NCBI RefSeq assembly: GCF_004168365.1
Contig: NZ_CP035704.1
Span: forward strand, 2,790,001-2,854,000
From: Pseudolysobacter antarcticus
GTDB taxonomy: Bacteria > Pseudomonadota > Gammaproteobacteria > Xanthomonadales > Rhodanobacteraceae
Direction: 5' to 3'
DNA: 64,000 nt
The notes beneath the pieces are model-generated. The model was given only the letters and a program-made list of their open reading frames with translations, made no database searches and was not told the origin of the DNA. Shown here in pieces: positions 1 to 7,467 of this stretch (the first letter of the stretch is position 1; each line of letters begins with the position of its first letter). The position numbers and the translations under genes were made by a program.

Positions 1-1
1 G

Positions 2-2665
2 GGTCGCAGCGATGAACTTTCGCATGCGGTATCGCGATTGCGCGCGCAGATTTCCGAACGCCTCGATACGGGTGTCGGCAGCGCAATGGCGTGGCTGACG
101 AACGAGATCGGCATCGCGCCCGCAGCCGCGCAGCAACTCGTCGATTATCTCGGCAGCGCGAAGATCGCACTCGGACTGTTGCCGACGCAAACCGATCTGG
201 TGATGGAACGTTTTTTCGACGAATCCGGCGGCACCCAGCTCATCATCCACTCGCCGTTCGGCAGCCGTATCAATCGCGCCTGGGGTCTTGCGCTGCGCAA
301 GCGTTTTTGTCGCAAGTTCAACTTCGAGCTGCAGGCCGCCGCGACCGAAGACGCGATCATTCTGTCGTTATCGACCAGCCACAGTTTTCCGCTGGATGAT
401 GTCGCGCGTTATCTGCATTCGGCGTCGGTGAAAGATGTGCTGATCCAGGCCTTGCTCGACGCGCCGATGTTCGGCGTGCGCTGGCGCTGGAACGCCGCCA
501 CTGCACTGGCGCTGCCGCGTTACGCTGGCGGCAAGAAAGTTCATGCGCAACTGCAGCGTATGAAATCCGAAGACCTGCTCGCGACGGTGTTTCCCGATCA
601 GGTGGCTTGCGCCGAAAACCTCGTTGGCGAACGTGAAATTCCGCAGCATCCGCTGGTCGATCAGACCTTGCACGATTGCCTGCACGAAGCGATGGATATC
701 GATGGCTTGATCGCGCTGTTGCATGCGCTGGAGCACGGCGATATTCGCATCGTCGCACGCGAACTCACCGCGCCCTCGCCGCTCGCCGCGGAAGTTCTCA
801 GCGCGCGTCCGTACGCCTTTCTCGACGACGCGCCGCTCGAAGAACGCCGCACGCTAGCGGTATCGAGCCGGCGCTGGACCGACCCCGAAAGCGCCGAGGA
901 TCTCGGTCGCCTCGATGCCGATGCAATCGCTGCCGTGCGCGAAGAAGCGTGGCCGGAAGCGCGCAACGCCGACGAGTTGCATGATGTGCTCATGGGGCTC
1001 GCATTTCTTACCGCCAATGAAACAAACATCACGACCGCGTGGCCGGCGTTTCTCGAAAACCTGCTGCTGCAACGCCGTGTGACGCGGCTGCGTTTGTGCG
1101 CCGATACCACGCAGGAAATCTGGATTGCCGCTGAGCGTCTGCCGCAATTCATGGTGGTGTTTCCGCTCGCCATACGCGAACCGCCGATCGATGCGCCGCC
1201 GGAATTCGCCGCAATCGCATGGACCGCGGAAACCGCGCTGGTCGACATCGTGCGCGCACGCATGAGCGGGCTCGGCCCGACCTACGCTGAAGTGCTCGCC
1301 ACATCGCTGGCGTTGTCGGGCAGCGATATCGAAGCGGCACTGCTCGCACTCGAGTCCGAGGGTTATGTCATGCGCGGACATTTCAGTGCACCGTCGGGCA
1401 CGATCGAATGGTGCGAGCGCCACCTGCTCGCGCGCATCCATCGCTACACCGTCAAGCGCCTGCGCCGCGAAATCGAACCGGTCGAACCGCGCGACTTCAT
1501 GCGCTTCCTGTTCGAGTGGCAACGAGTCGCACCCGGCAGCCAAGTCAGCGGCCCGGATGCGCTAGCGAATATCCTCGCTCAGCTCGAAGGTTTCGAAGCG
1601 CCTGCGGGCGCGTGGGAGTCGGAAATTCTGCCGGCGCGCGTGAGCGGTTACGAGATTTCGTGGCTCGATGATTTGTGCACGTCCGGCCAGATCACGTGGA
1701 CGCGTTTGCGCGCGGTCGCCAATGCGCAGCAGCGCGAACATCGCGGCAACGGCCCTGTGCGCGCGACACCGATCGTGCTGCTGCAACGGCGCAATCTGAC
1801 GCAGTGGAATACGCTGGCCGCACGCGTAACCGACGATGCGACAACGAGCCTGTCATCTCGCGCGCAAGCCGTCGCCGATCATCTCGCGAGCCACGGCGCT
1901 TCGTTTTTCACCGAGCTCATGGATGCGACGCGCTTGTTGCACACCGAACTCGAAGACGCGCTCGGCGAACTGGTCGCGGCGGGTCGCGTCAACTCCGACA
2001 GTTACGCCGGTTTGCGCGCACTGCTCGTGCCTGCATCGAAACGCGCATCGGCACATTCAAGGCATGGGCGACGACGCGTCTCGCTGTTCGGCATCGAACA
2101 CGCCGGGCGCTGGACTCTAGTGCGACGCACCGCAAACGTCGAACCTGGTGGCCCACAAAAAAATGGCTACGCGCCCGAACTTGTCGAGCAGATCGCGATG
2201 ACCTTGCTGCGCCGTTACGGCGTGGTGTTCTGGCGTTTGCTCGAACGCGAGGCGGCATGGTTGCCCCCATGGCGCGACTTGCTGCGCGTATTCCATCGGC
2301 TCGAAGCGCGCGGCGAAATCCGTGGCGGACGATTTGTCGCGGGATTATCCGGCGAACAATTCGCGCTGCCCGACGCGATCGGCGTGATGCGCAAAATCCG
2401 CCAGCAAGAACGCAATAGCACGCTGGTCAATCTCAGCGGCGCCGACCCACTGAATCTGGTCGGCACCGTGCTTGCCGGCAACAAGATACCGAGCTTGACC
2501 GGATCCCGCGTGTTTTATCGCGACGGCGTACCGATCGCGACCTTGGTCGCCGGCCTGTTCACGCCGCTCGAAGTCATGGATGAAGCAGCAGAATGGACGG
2601 CGCGAAACCAACTGCTGCGTGATACGACATCGCCGATGGTTGCCGTGGATGCGCAAATGCAATAG
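2..2665 (+). CDS. lhr: Lhr-type ATP-dependent helicase, C-terminal part (5' end outside window)
   Basis: The frame is open from the first bases of the window (upstream codons read GRSDELSHAVSRL), so the gene starts outside it and the TTG at 38 is not the true start. About 887 codons are visible, against roughly 1,400-1,500 for full-length Lhr. The RecA-like helicase motifs must therefore lie upstream. The first ~200 residues fit the DEAD/H-associated domain of Lhr (stretch PLVDQTLHDCLHEAMDIDGL). The rest is the long winged-helix-rich C-terminal region of Lhr-extended proteins. Lhr is a 3'-5' superfamily 2 nucleic-acid helicase linked to DNA repair. Family assignment is from sequence character; no catalytic motif is visible here. 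Confidence 0.8.
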   Translation, partial: GRSDELSHAVSRLRAQISERLDTGVGSAMAWLTNEIGIAPAAAQQLVDYLGSAKIALGLLPTQTDLVMERFFDESGGTQLIIHSPFGSRINRAWGLALRKRFCRKFNFELQAAATEDAIILSLSTSHSFPLDDVARYLHSASVKDVLIQALLDAPMFGVRWRWNAATALALPRYAGGKKVHAQLQRMKSEDLLATVFPDQVACAENLVGEREIPQHPLVDQTLHDCLHEAMDIDGLIALLHALEHGDIRIVARELTAPSPLAAEVLSARPYAFLDDAPLEERRTLAVSSRRWTDPESAEDLGRLDADAIAAVREEAWPEARNADELHDVLMGLAFLTANETNITTAWPAFLENLLLQRRVTRLRLCADTTQEIWIAAERLPQFMVVFPLAIREPPIDAPPEFAAIAWTAETALVDIVRARMSGLGPTYAEVLATSLALSGSDIEAALLALESEGYVMRGHFSAPSGTIEWCERHLLARIHRYTVKRLRREIEPVEPRDFMRFLFEWQRVAPGSQVSGPDALANILAQLEGFEAPAGAWESEILPARVSGYEISWLDDLCTSGQITWTRLRAVANAQQREHRGNGPVRATPIVLLQRRNLTQWNTLAARVTDDATTSLSSRAQAVADHLASHGASFFTELMDATRLLHTELEDALGELVAAGRVNSDSYAGLRALLVPASKRASAHSRHGRRRVSLFGIEHAGRWTLVRRTANVEPGGPQKNGYAPELVEQIAMTLLRRYGVVFWRLLEREAAWLPPWRDLLRVFHRLEARGEIRGGRFVAGLSGEQFALPDAIGVMRKIRQQERNSTLVNLSGADPLNLVGTVLAGNKIPSLTGSRVFYRDGVPIATLVAGLFTPLEVMDEAAEWTARNQLLRDTTSPMVAVDAQMQ

Positions 2666-2791
2666 CGCCAGTTTTGCTAACGAGACGAGTTTGCCCATTC
2701 AGCTCACAACAATAAAATCGAGATTGAAAGCGGTTCGCATCACTCACGTAAAACCAATTCGATCCACTTCCAATTCTGTGCTGGGGTTCAA

Positions 2792-3217
2792 ATGCCAAAC
2801 TTACCGAAGTCCGGTGCCGTATTGTTCGCCAAAGAACTGCCGCGTTTGGCGACGTTTTATGAGAGACTTTTGTCGATGACCATAGTCGTAGCTGAAAAAG
2901 ATCACATCGTGTTGGAATCAGATGTCTTTCAACTCGTGCTGCATTCCCTCCCGAAGCAGGTCGCCAAGTCGATCACGATCACTTCCCCACCGACACGGCG
3001 CACGGACGTTCCGGTGAAGCTGTTCTTCCCCGTGCCCAGCATCGCCGACGCGCGAATAAAAGCCGCAGCGTTGGGCGGCAGGCTGAATCCCGAAAGCAAA
3101 GAATGGGAAGCACGCGGATTCCGCGCGTGTGATGGCAACGATCCCGAAGGCAATATCGTGCAATTTCGCGAGAATGCACAGGTCGGAAAAATGCCACCGA
3201 ACTGCTTCCCCGAATAG
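2792..3217 (+). CDS. VOC (glyoxalase/bleomycin-resistance fold) protein
   Basis: A 141-residue protein with the usual VOC layout: an opening beta strand and helix (AVLFAKELPRLATFYERLL), then strands ending in a DPEGNIVQF motif near residue 125, typical of the last VOC beta strand with its metal-ligand-type Glu. VOC proteins include glyoxalases, ring-cleaving dioxygenases and antibiotic-binding proteins; substrate cannot be deduced. ATG start at 2792. The gene is less GC-rich than the helicase before it and lies just upstream of the cassette array, so it may itself be acquired, but no clear attC follows it. Confidence 0.7.
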   Translation: MPNLPKSGAVLFAKELPRLATFYERLLSMTIVVAEKDHIVLESDVFQLVLHSLPKQVAKSITITSPPTRRTDVPVKLFFPVPSIADARIKAAALGGRLNPESKEWEARGFRACDGNDPEGNIVQFRENAQVGKMPPNCFPE

Positions 3218-3286
3218 TCAGCATTCGCTACCCGTATTTATGCCGATAGATCATCTGCAAAATATTAGGCGGCCTAAATCGGGGAA

Positions 3287-3305
3287 TCAGGCATTTCTTG
3301 CCTGA
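3287..3305. terminator. Short perfect hairpin after the VOC gene
   Basis: TCAGGCA and TGCCTGA form a 7-bp perfect stem with a 5-base TTTCT loop, 70 bases after the VOC stop codon. There is no clear T run, so a terminator role is only possible. A second small palindrome, TTAGGCGGCCTAA, lies just before it; its ends resemble attC core ends but this is not enough to call a site. Confidence 0.3.
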
Positions 3306-3416
3306 ACGACGAGCATTTATATGCTATCCATCTAGAATCGCGTTGGAGTTGTTGACTTTAGAACGCCTCAAAGCAACACTCGCCGCATTTCTAATTCTAG
3401 TTAGCCCGTAATTGAG

Positions 3417-3662
3417 ATGTCTGAGAAACTGGAAAAACCCATCGCTGTTTGCTCGAATTGCGGTCGTACAACGCGATACGCGCCCGCCATTCACCAAACT
3501 TGCGGCAACAAGGTCGACGGCAAACGCTGCAAGGGCTCTTGGGGTAGCGCGATTGGAGTCAACGACTGGGCAGAGTGTCCGTCGTGCTCCGCAACCGGAC
3601 GCGAAGGCTTCAATCGATGCTCGCAATGTTCTGGTGACGGCTGGCTTTACGTGCGCAAGTAG
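3417..3662 (+). CDS. Cassette 1: small zinc-finger-like protein
   Basis: An 81-residue protein with two cysteine-rich parts. The first has Cys12-x2-Cys15 and further Cys at about 29 and 39. The second, CPSCSATGREGFNRCSQCSG, resembles the CxxCxGxG knuckles of DnaJ and is likely to bind zinc. Its stop codon lies a few bases before attC-1, as usual for a cassette gene, and its start is 11 bases after the cassette boundary. Function is unknown. Many cassette proteins are small and uncharacterised, and nothing here indicates antibiotic resistance. Confidence 0.7.
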   Translation: MSEKLEKPIAVCSNCGRTTRYAPAIHQTCGNKVDGKRCKGSWGSAIGVNDWAECPSCSATGREGFNRCSQCSGDGWLYVRK

Positions 3663-3668
3663 GTTACG

Positions 3669-3761
3669 GGCTAACTATTCGCTCAAGCGGACCGCTGCGA
3701 GTCGGCACGGTGTAAGATCAAACTCTTTCGCGGCAGCGGCCGCTTAGCTCAAGCGTTAGCC
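3669..3761 (+). other. attC-1 recombination site
   Basis: A 93-base imperfect palindrome bounded by GGCTAAC (3669-3675) and GTTAGCC (3755-3761). The inner arms are TATTCGCTCAAGCGG on the left and CCGCTTAGCTCAAGC on the right, the usual imperfectly pairing L/R boxes of attC. The predicted crossover is between G3755 and T3756. Sites of this type fold as single-stranded hairpins for integron integrase. Confidence 0.85.
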
Positions 3762-3777
3762 TTCCCGAGGAACTTTC

Positions 3778-4458
3778 ATGGCGTTTGAATACTTTCCGCC
3801 TCAACTTGGCAAAGGCGAATATCATTGCCCGTACTGCAATGTTTACGCCAAACAGTTCTACGCCCACTTGTGCACGTTCGGTCAATTCGAATGGTCAAGC
3901 GTTGTTGACCGACAATCTAAGTTCAACTCGTCTCTTCCACACAATTGGATCGTTACGAGATGCCAGCATTGTGAGAACTTCGCGCTCTGGATTGGTGACA
4001 ATCTAGTCCATCCAAAAAGAACGATTGCTCCTCCGCCAAATGACGATCTTTTGCAAAGTATCAAGGATGATTACCTAGAAGCTGCAAGCATTCTTTCTGA
4101 CTCCCCGCGCGCTGCCGCAGCACTGCTTCGGCTGGCACTGCAAAAGTTATGCGTCCAATTGGGTGAGAAAGGGGTCAACATCAATCAAGATATCAAAGCT
4201 CTGGTGGTTAAGGGGTTAAACCCACTCGTGCAAAAGTCTCTAGATGCACTAAGAATCACCGGTAACAACGCGGTTCATCCCGGTGAAATAAATCTGTCCG
4301 AGCAGCCAGAGCGTGTAATTAAGCTCTTTGACTTGATCAACTTTATTGCAAACAAGTTAATCACGGAGCCTCACGAAATTGAGGGCTTCTACGAAGCATT
4401 GCCGCCAGATGCGTTGAGTGCTGTAGAACAGCGGGACAGGAATCCGCAAAAAGGCTAA
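3778..4458 (+). CDS. Cassette 2: DUF4145-domain protein
   Basis: A 226-residue protein. The N-terminal ~75 residues contain Cys-x2-Cys pairs (HCPYCNVY, CQHCENF), probably a zinc ribbon. The C-terminal half has the DUF4145 pattern, including AAALLRLALQKLC near residue 115 and LDALRITGNNAVHPGEI near 160-175. DUF4145 is found alone and fused to restriction and nuclease modules; its biochemical role is not settled. A good Shine-Dalgarno (GAGGAA) sits 6 bases before the ATG. The TAA stop (4456-4458) lies inside the attC end GGCTAAC, a compact cassette arrangement. Confidence 0.8.
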   Translation: MAFEYFPPQLGKGEYHCPYCNVYAKQFYAHLCTFGQFEWSSVVDRQSKFNSSLPHNWIVTRCQHCENFALWIGDNLVHPKRTIAPPPNDDLLQSIKDDYLEAASILSDSPRAAAALLRLALQKLCVQLGEKGVNINQDIKALVVKGLNPLVQKSLDALRITGNNAVHPGEINLSEQPERVIKLFDLINFIANKLITEPHEIEGFYEALPPDALSAVEQRDRNPQKG

Positions 4459-4509
4459 CAATTCATTCGAGGCGGACGGCTACGCCGCCGCTCAACTCAA
4501 GCGTTAGAC
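4453..4509 (+). other. attC-2 recombination site
   Basis: A compact 57-base attC running from GGCTAAC (4453-4459) to GTTAGAC (4503-4509), with inner arms AATTCATTCGAGGCGG and CCGCTCAACTCAAGC around a short GC-rich hairpin. Length and layout are those of a short classical attC. The left end matches the start of cassette 2 and the right end is the start of cassette 3. Confidence 0.92.
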
Positions 4510-4513
4510 GGCC

Positions 4514-4807
4514 ATGACACATTCAATTGAGCTCGATGAAGAAGAACTCCAGACTATTGGCCGCGCAGCTCGTAGCGTCAAACTCTGGCGCTATGGAAAG
4601 TGGGTTCAAGTACTCTCTGGGCTCTTCTTACTTGGTTTTTCTTTCTGGCTGATTCATGAGGGACATGGCCGCGGTTCTTGGGGTGGTATTCCGCATTTCG
4701 TATTCGGTGCATTTGGCGGTCCGCTGGTAATTCAAGCCTTTGTCTCCAATCGCTTTCGTGAGCAGAGATTGCTTCTAAAGCTGTATGAAGCCCAAGGTGA
4801 CACCTAG
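4514..4807 (+). CDS. Cassette 3: small membrane protein
   Basis: A 97-residue protein starting 4 bases after the attC-2 core. It has an acidic N-terminus (SIELDEEELQTIGRAARS), one transmembrane segment around residues 32-53 and a second hydrophobic, glycine-rich stretch around 62-80. No family recognised. Small two-helix membrane proteins are common in cassette arrays. The stop falls 4 bases before the next attC remnant. Confidence 0.65.
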   Translation: MTHSIELDEEELQTIGRAARSVKLWRYGKWVQVLSGLFLLGFSFWLIHEGHGRGSWGGIPHFVFGAFGGPLVIQAFVSNRFREQRLLLKLYEAQGDT

Positions 4808-4810
4808 GCC

Positions 4811-4832
4811 CTCTAACAATTCATTCAAGCCG
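4811..4832 (+). other. attC-3, left half only (truncated)
   Basis: CTCTAAC followed by AATTCATTCAAGCCG is the left arm of an attC. Its TCTAA pairs with the TTAGA that opens cassette 3. The right arm and GTTRRRY end are missing: from 4833 the sequence becomes unrelated. The site was broken by deletion or by insertion of other DNA. Confidence 0.75.
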
Positions 4833-5115
4833 TGATGATAGTTCCTGCGGTTTAGTGGACACCCTGAACTAACCACTCAGGAGTCCGATACTTGCTACCG
4901 TTTAGTGCCCCCTGCGCGCTTGCAATTCATGACCAGATCTCGGGAACGGTCGATCTCATTCGCATTCTATTGTGGTAGATCCCGACGAAATTGAATTTGT
5001 TCTTGAGAATGCGCCCTGACCATTCCGACCAGTGGACCGCTACAGCGAGTCCGCGCTATCGTTACTCCCACCGCAGCAGCAGCTACTTACCTCACGAACG
5101 GGTTTTCACGAATCG
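4833..5115. other. Non-coding stretch replacing the rest of attC-3
   Basis: No convincing gene. The stretch contains CGGTTTAGTGGACACC (from 4848) and a partial echo, CCGTTTAGTGCCCCC (from about 4898). Such sequence can be found at ends of IS3-family elements, but no transposase or matching second end is present, so an IS remnant is only a guess. The frame of the next gene is open from a GTG at 5032, but the conserved domain begins at 5116. Confidence 0.4.
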
Positions 5116-5535
5116 ATGCTTGTCACCCTCGCCCGTTTTCTCGACCCTTGGGAAGCCTACGTTGTACGGGCACGACTCGACGCTGATGGCATTCCCGCTA
5201 CCGTGGCATTGGCCAATCATGCCATCGCAGATTGGCCAATGTCGCTGGCGCTCGGTGGCACGCTCGTGCAGGTGCCCGCAGGTTTCCTGGAGCAGTCTCG
5301 GCAGATCCTCTCTGACTACGATGCGGGTGTTTTGGAAGATGAATTGAATGAGGTAATGGATTTACAAAGAGAGCACTGCCCACGCTGCGGCTCCACAGAT
5401 TTTAAGCGTACTATGCGAAAGCGTAATCGTATATACGCAATTCTCATTATTCTCTTCTTTGCCATCTTCCCCGCTAGTCGAAATAGATTAATCTGTAAGA
5501 ACTGTGGCTTTAGTTGGAATTGGGGCGAAGACTAA
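5116..5535 (+). CDS. DUF2007-type protein with membrane segment and C-terminal zinc ribbon
   Basis: A 139-residue protein from the ATG at 5116, chosen because the DUF2007 pattern begins there (LVTLARFLDPWEAYVVRARL, then DWPMSLALGGTLVQVP). DUF2007 is a small PII-like alpha/beta domain annotated as putative signal transducing. Residues about 86-89 (CPRC) and 127-130 (CKNC) form a split zinc ribbon, interrupted by one hydrophobic helix (IYAILIILFFAIF). The stop codon lies within a degenerate attC-like palindrome, so this could be a fourth cassette whose left boundary was lost. Confidence 0.6.
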   Translation: MLVTLARFLDPWEAYVVRARLDADGIPATVALANHAIADWPMSLALGGTLVQVPAGFLEQSRQILSDYDAGVLEDELNEVMDLQREHCPRCGSTDFKRTMRKRNRIYAILIILFFAIFPASRNRLICKNCGFSWNWGED

Positions 5536-5586
5536 TTTCTTATTCCCGCGGACGCGCTATGCGCCCCGTTCAATTATGGCGTAGAC
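5530..5586 (+). other. Degenerate attC-like palindrome
   Basis: This 57-base stretch aligns along its length with attC-2: GACTAAT on the left, a central GCGGACGCGCTATGCGCC resembling the GCGGACGGCTACGCCGCC core of attC-2, then TTCAATTATGGCGTAGAC on the right. The outer cores have decayed (GTAGAC instead of GTTAGAC). It is probably a dead attC marking the array end. Confidence 0.5.
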
Positions 5587-5589
5587 AGC

Positions 5590-6267
5590 ATGACGAAGCG
5601 CGCGCAACTACATCGGGATGGCTATACCATGCTGCGTCGTGTGATTCCGATCACATGGCTCGATGAGCTTCGTATTGCCTTCGATGAAGGCGCGAAACCG
5701 TCGGATCAATGGGGCGTTCCGCGCCAAGCGAGCTGGCGGCATTCGTTGTTGGACCTTGATTCGAAGGTGCAGGCCGTTTGCCGCCTGCCGATGTTGCTGG
5801 CGGCCGTCGGCGAGTTGATCGGCGAACGGTTTTTCCTGTCGCAGGTAGAGGGGCGTGAGCCTTTGATGGGCTGCGGCCATCAGGCCTTGCATCGCGACTT
5901 CTCATTCCATCGCCCCGGCGATACGGTGCACGCGCTGGCGTATTTCGACGACTATGGCCCCGACAACGGAGCGACGCGTATCGTGCCCGGCAGTCATCGC
6001 CCGGCGCAGGATGATCCGCCGTTCAACTTCGATGATGAGTCCGGTTCGATGCAGCTCTCGGGTTGCGCGGGCGACATCCTCGTGTTTGATGCGGATCTGG
6101 TACATGCAGCCAGTCTGAACTCGACAGGCGCGCGTCGTCGGTCCATCTTGATCGGCTATTTTGTCGAGTCGCTGTACGCTTCACACCTCAAAACGGCGAA
6201 GCTCCGCAGCGTACGCATGGATACAACGGAGCGGTTCGATCCATCGGACTACTCACTGAGTGAGTGA
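5590..6267 (+). CDS. Phytanoyl-CoA dioxygenase (PhyH) family protein
   Basis: A 225-residue protein of the non-haem Fe(II)/2-oxoglutarate-dependent PhyH family. The iron-binding HxD lies in HQALHRDFSFH (about residues 97-107), the distal His in LVHAASLNSTG, and the 2-oxoglutarate-binding Arg in the following ARRRSILIGYF. A conserved DNGATRIVPGSHR stretch lies between. PhyH enzymes hydroxylate varied small molecules; the substrate is unknown. The ATG at 5590 follows the degenerate attC by 3 bases, but base composition is that of the surrounding chromosome and no attC follows, so it is probably not a cassette gene. Confidence 0.8.
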   Translation: MTKRAQLHRDGYTMLRRVIPITWLDELRIAFDEGAKPSDQWGVPRQASWRHSLLDLDSKVQAVCRLPMLLAAVGELIGERFFLSQVEGREPLMGCGHQALHRDFSFHRPGDTVHALAYFDDYGPDNGATRIVPGSHRPAQDDPPFNFDDESGSMQLSGCAGDILVFDADLVHAASLNSTGARRRSILIGYFVESLYASHLKTAKLRSVRMDTTERFDPSDYSLSE

Positions 6268-6306
6268 CACCGTCCTTGTCATTTTTTTACCTCACTAGCT
6301 CCGCGA

Positions 6307-7155
6307 TCAAGATCTTGCGCGGGTGCCGCGCCAACGCCAGAGCAAAGCGACGGTGATCAGGTCGACAATCACCGCGAACATGCTGGCCTCGGGTCCGAAC
6401 TTGCCGCCGGTCACCCACTGCGGTTTGTCGAGTATCTCCGCATGCAGCCAACCCGCTTGCGCGAAGCCACTCACATCGAAACCGAGCAAGGCGCCTTGGG
6501 CCCAGTTCCAGCCGAAGTGGATGCCGATGGGCAGGGCCAAGCTGCGCGTGCGCAAGTAAGCCAGACCAAGCAGGATGGCGCCCAGTGCCGTGTCGATCAT
6601 CGCCAGGACTTGGGTGGTTGGCTCCATGCCGGGGTTATCCCAGTGCGCGATAGCAAACAGCAGCGCGAGGCTGATCTGCGCGATCCAGATGCCGGCGCCA
6701 TCGACCATGCGTTGGAACACGAAGCCGCGAAACAGCGTCTCCTCGAACAACGCTACGCAGGCAAAAACCCATGCGGCCGAACCCAGCGCCGCCAGACTAC
6801 GAGCGGGGTCGAGCGACAGTTGCGCGCCTCCGGTCGCCACGATCAGTGCAGCAATCGCCAACATCGCGGCGGTGCCAATGCCTACCCCAACGCCCACCTC
6901 CTTAGCCCAGCGCCGATCCATCTCGAAGCCCACGCTGGACAAGCGCTGGCGACGCAGCCGCACGCAAGCCCAAGTAACAAGTAGCGCGAAGATGAAAGGC
7001 AATGGTTGTAACCACGCCGCATCGAAATTCAGATGCTGGATGGCTTGCGAAACCGGGTGATAGACAAATCGGCTGGCCACGAACAAGACGAGGAAGATCA
7101 CGATCCAGACGCCGTTGCGGAGTTGTCCTTCGGGATTGCAGAAAAATGCTCGCAT
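6307..7155 (-). CDS. CPBP-family intramembrane metalloprotease
   Basis: A 282-residue polytopic membrane protein when started at the ATG at 7155, which has an AAGGAAG Shine-Dalgarno 6 bases upstream. The frame stays open further upstream to 7269, but that extension looks non-coding. Conserved CPBP (CAAX protease/bacteriocin-processing) motifs are E138-E139-x3-R143 in EETLFRGF, H171 in AIAHWDN, and H213-x3-N217 in GIHFGWNWAQ. These form the glutamate/histidine active site within membrane helices. Roles in this family include prenyl-protein processing and immunity to secreted peptides; the specific role is not evident. Confidence 0.85.
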   Translation of the reverse strand: MRAFFCNPEGQLRNGVWIVIFLVLFVASRFVYHPVSQAIQHLNFDAAWLQPLPFIFALLVTWACVRLRRQRLSSVGFEMDRRWAKEVGVGVGIGTAAMLAIAALIVATGGAQLSLDPARSLAALGSAAWVFACVALFEETLFRGFVFQRMVDGAGIWIAQISLALLFAIAHWDNPGMEPTTQVLAMIDTALGAILLGLAYLRTRSLALPIGIHFGWNWAQGALLGFDVSGFAQAGWLHAEILDKPQWVTGGKFGPEASMFAVIVDLITVALLWRWRGTRARS

Positions 7156-7467
7156 GTTCGCTTCCTTGCCTCGGCTGTGGGGTGCACGCATCTTCGTGGC
7201 TGACCGCGCCAGCGTAAATAGGCCATGCGTAACCATGTCTTTCGTCATGCGCGGCGGTTTGATTTGCACATCGGCTGCGTTCTTCGTCCATCGACAGCAG
7301 TCGCGGAATCATGTGCAACACCTCGTATCGCAGCATCGCCGACTCTCTTGATCGTCTCGCTTTTTGCGGGCAAGATCGCGGGCTAGTTTTTCAAAAAAAA
7401 TTGTTCGAATGCGTGGCGTGAGCACCGCGCGGAACACGACCATCCGCAACTATTTTTAGGACCATTC
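7156..7467. other. Intergenic region, divergent promoters presumed
   Basis: This 312-base stretch lies between the CPBP gene (minus) and the hypothetical gene at 7468 (plus), so it should carry both promoters. An A-rich patch at 7390-7402 (TTTTTCAAAAAAAATTG context) is the only AT-rich part. No gene, repeat or recognisable operator is seen. Confidence 0.4.

Larger units (their letters stand above)
3400..5586 (+). mobile_element. Integron gene-cassette array without an integrase (CALIN-like)
   Basis: Short, mostly plus-strand ORFs alternate with attC-type sites. Cassette 1 begins at TTAGCC (3401-3406, preceded by G at 3400) and its own attC carries the complementary GGCTAAC at 3669-3675. Cassette 2 begins TTAGCC at 3756 and ends with GGCTAAC at 4453-4459. 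Cassette 3 begins TTAGAC at 4504 and its attC starts CTCTAAC at 4811, then is cut off. This matching of each cassette's first bases to its own attC is the signature of tyrosine-recombinase cassette insertion. No intI-like gene is visible in 64 kb, so this is an orphan cluster or the distal part of a larger integron. Confidence 0.8.

Noticed and set aside
3400-3406. attI site at the left edge of the cassette array
   Set aside because: GTTAGCC marks the cassette boundary, but without a nearby integrase gene or recognisable integrase-binding sites an attI call cannot be supported; a decayed attC upstream is equally possible.
5590-6267. PhyH-like gene as a fifth integron cassette
   Set aside because: It begins just after the degenerate attC, but its base composition matches the chromosome and no attC follows it.
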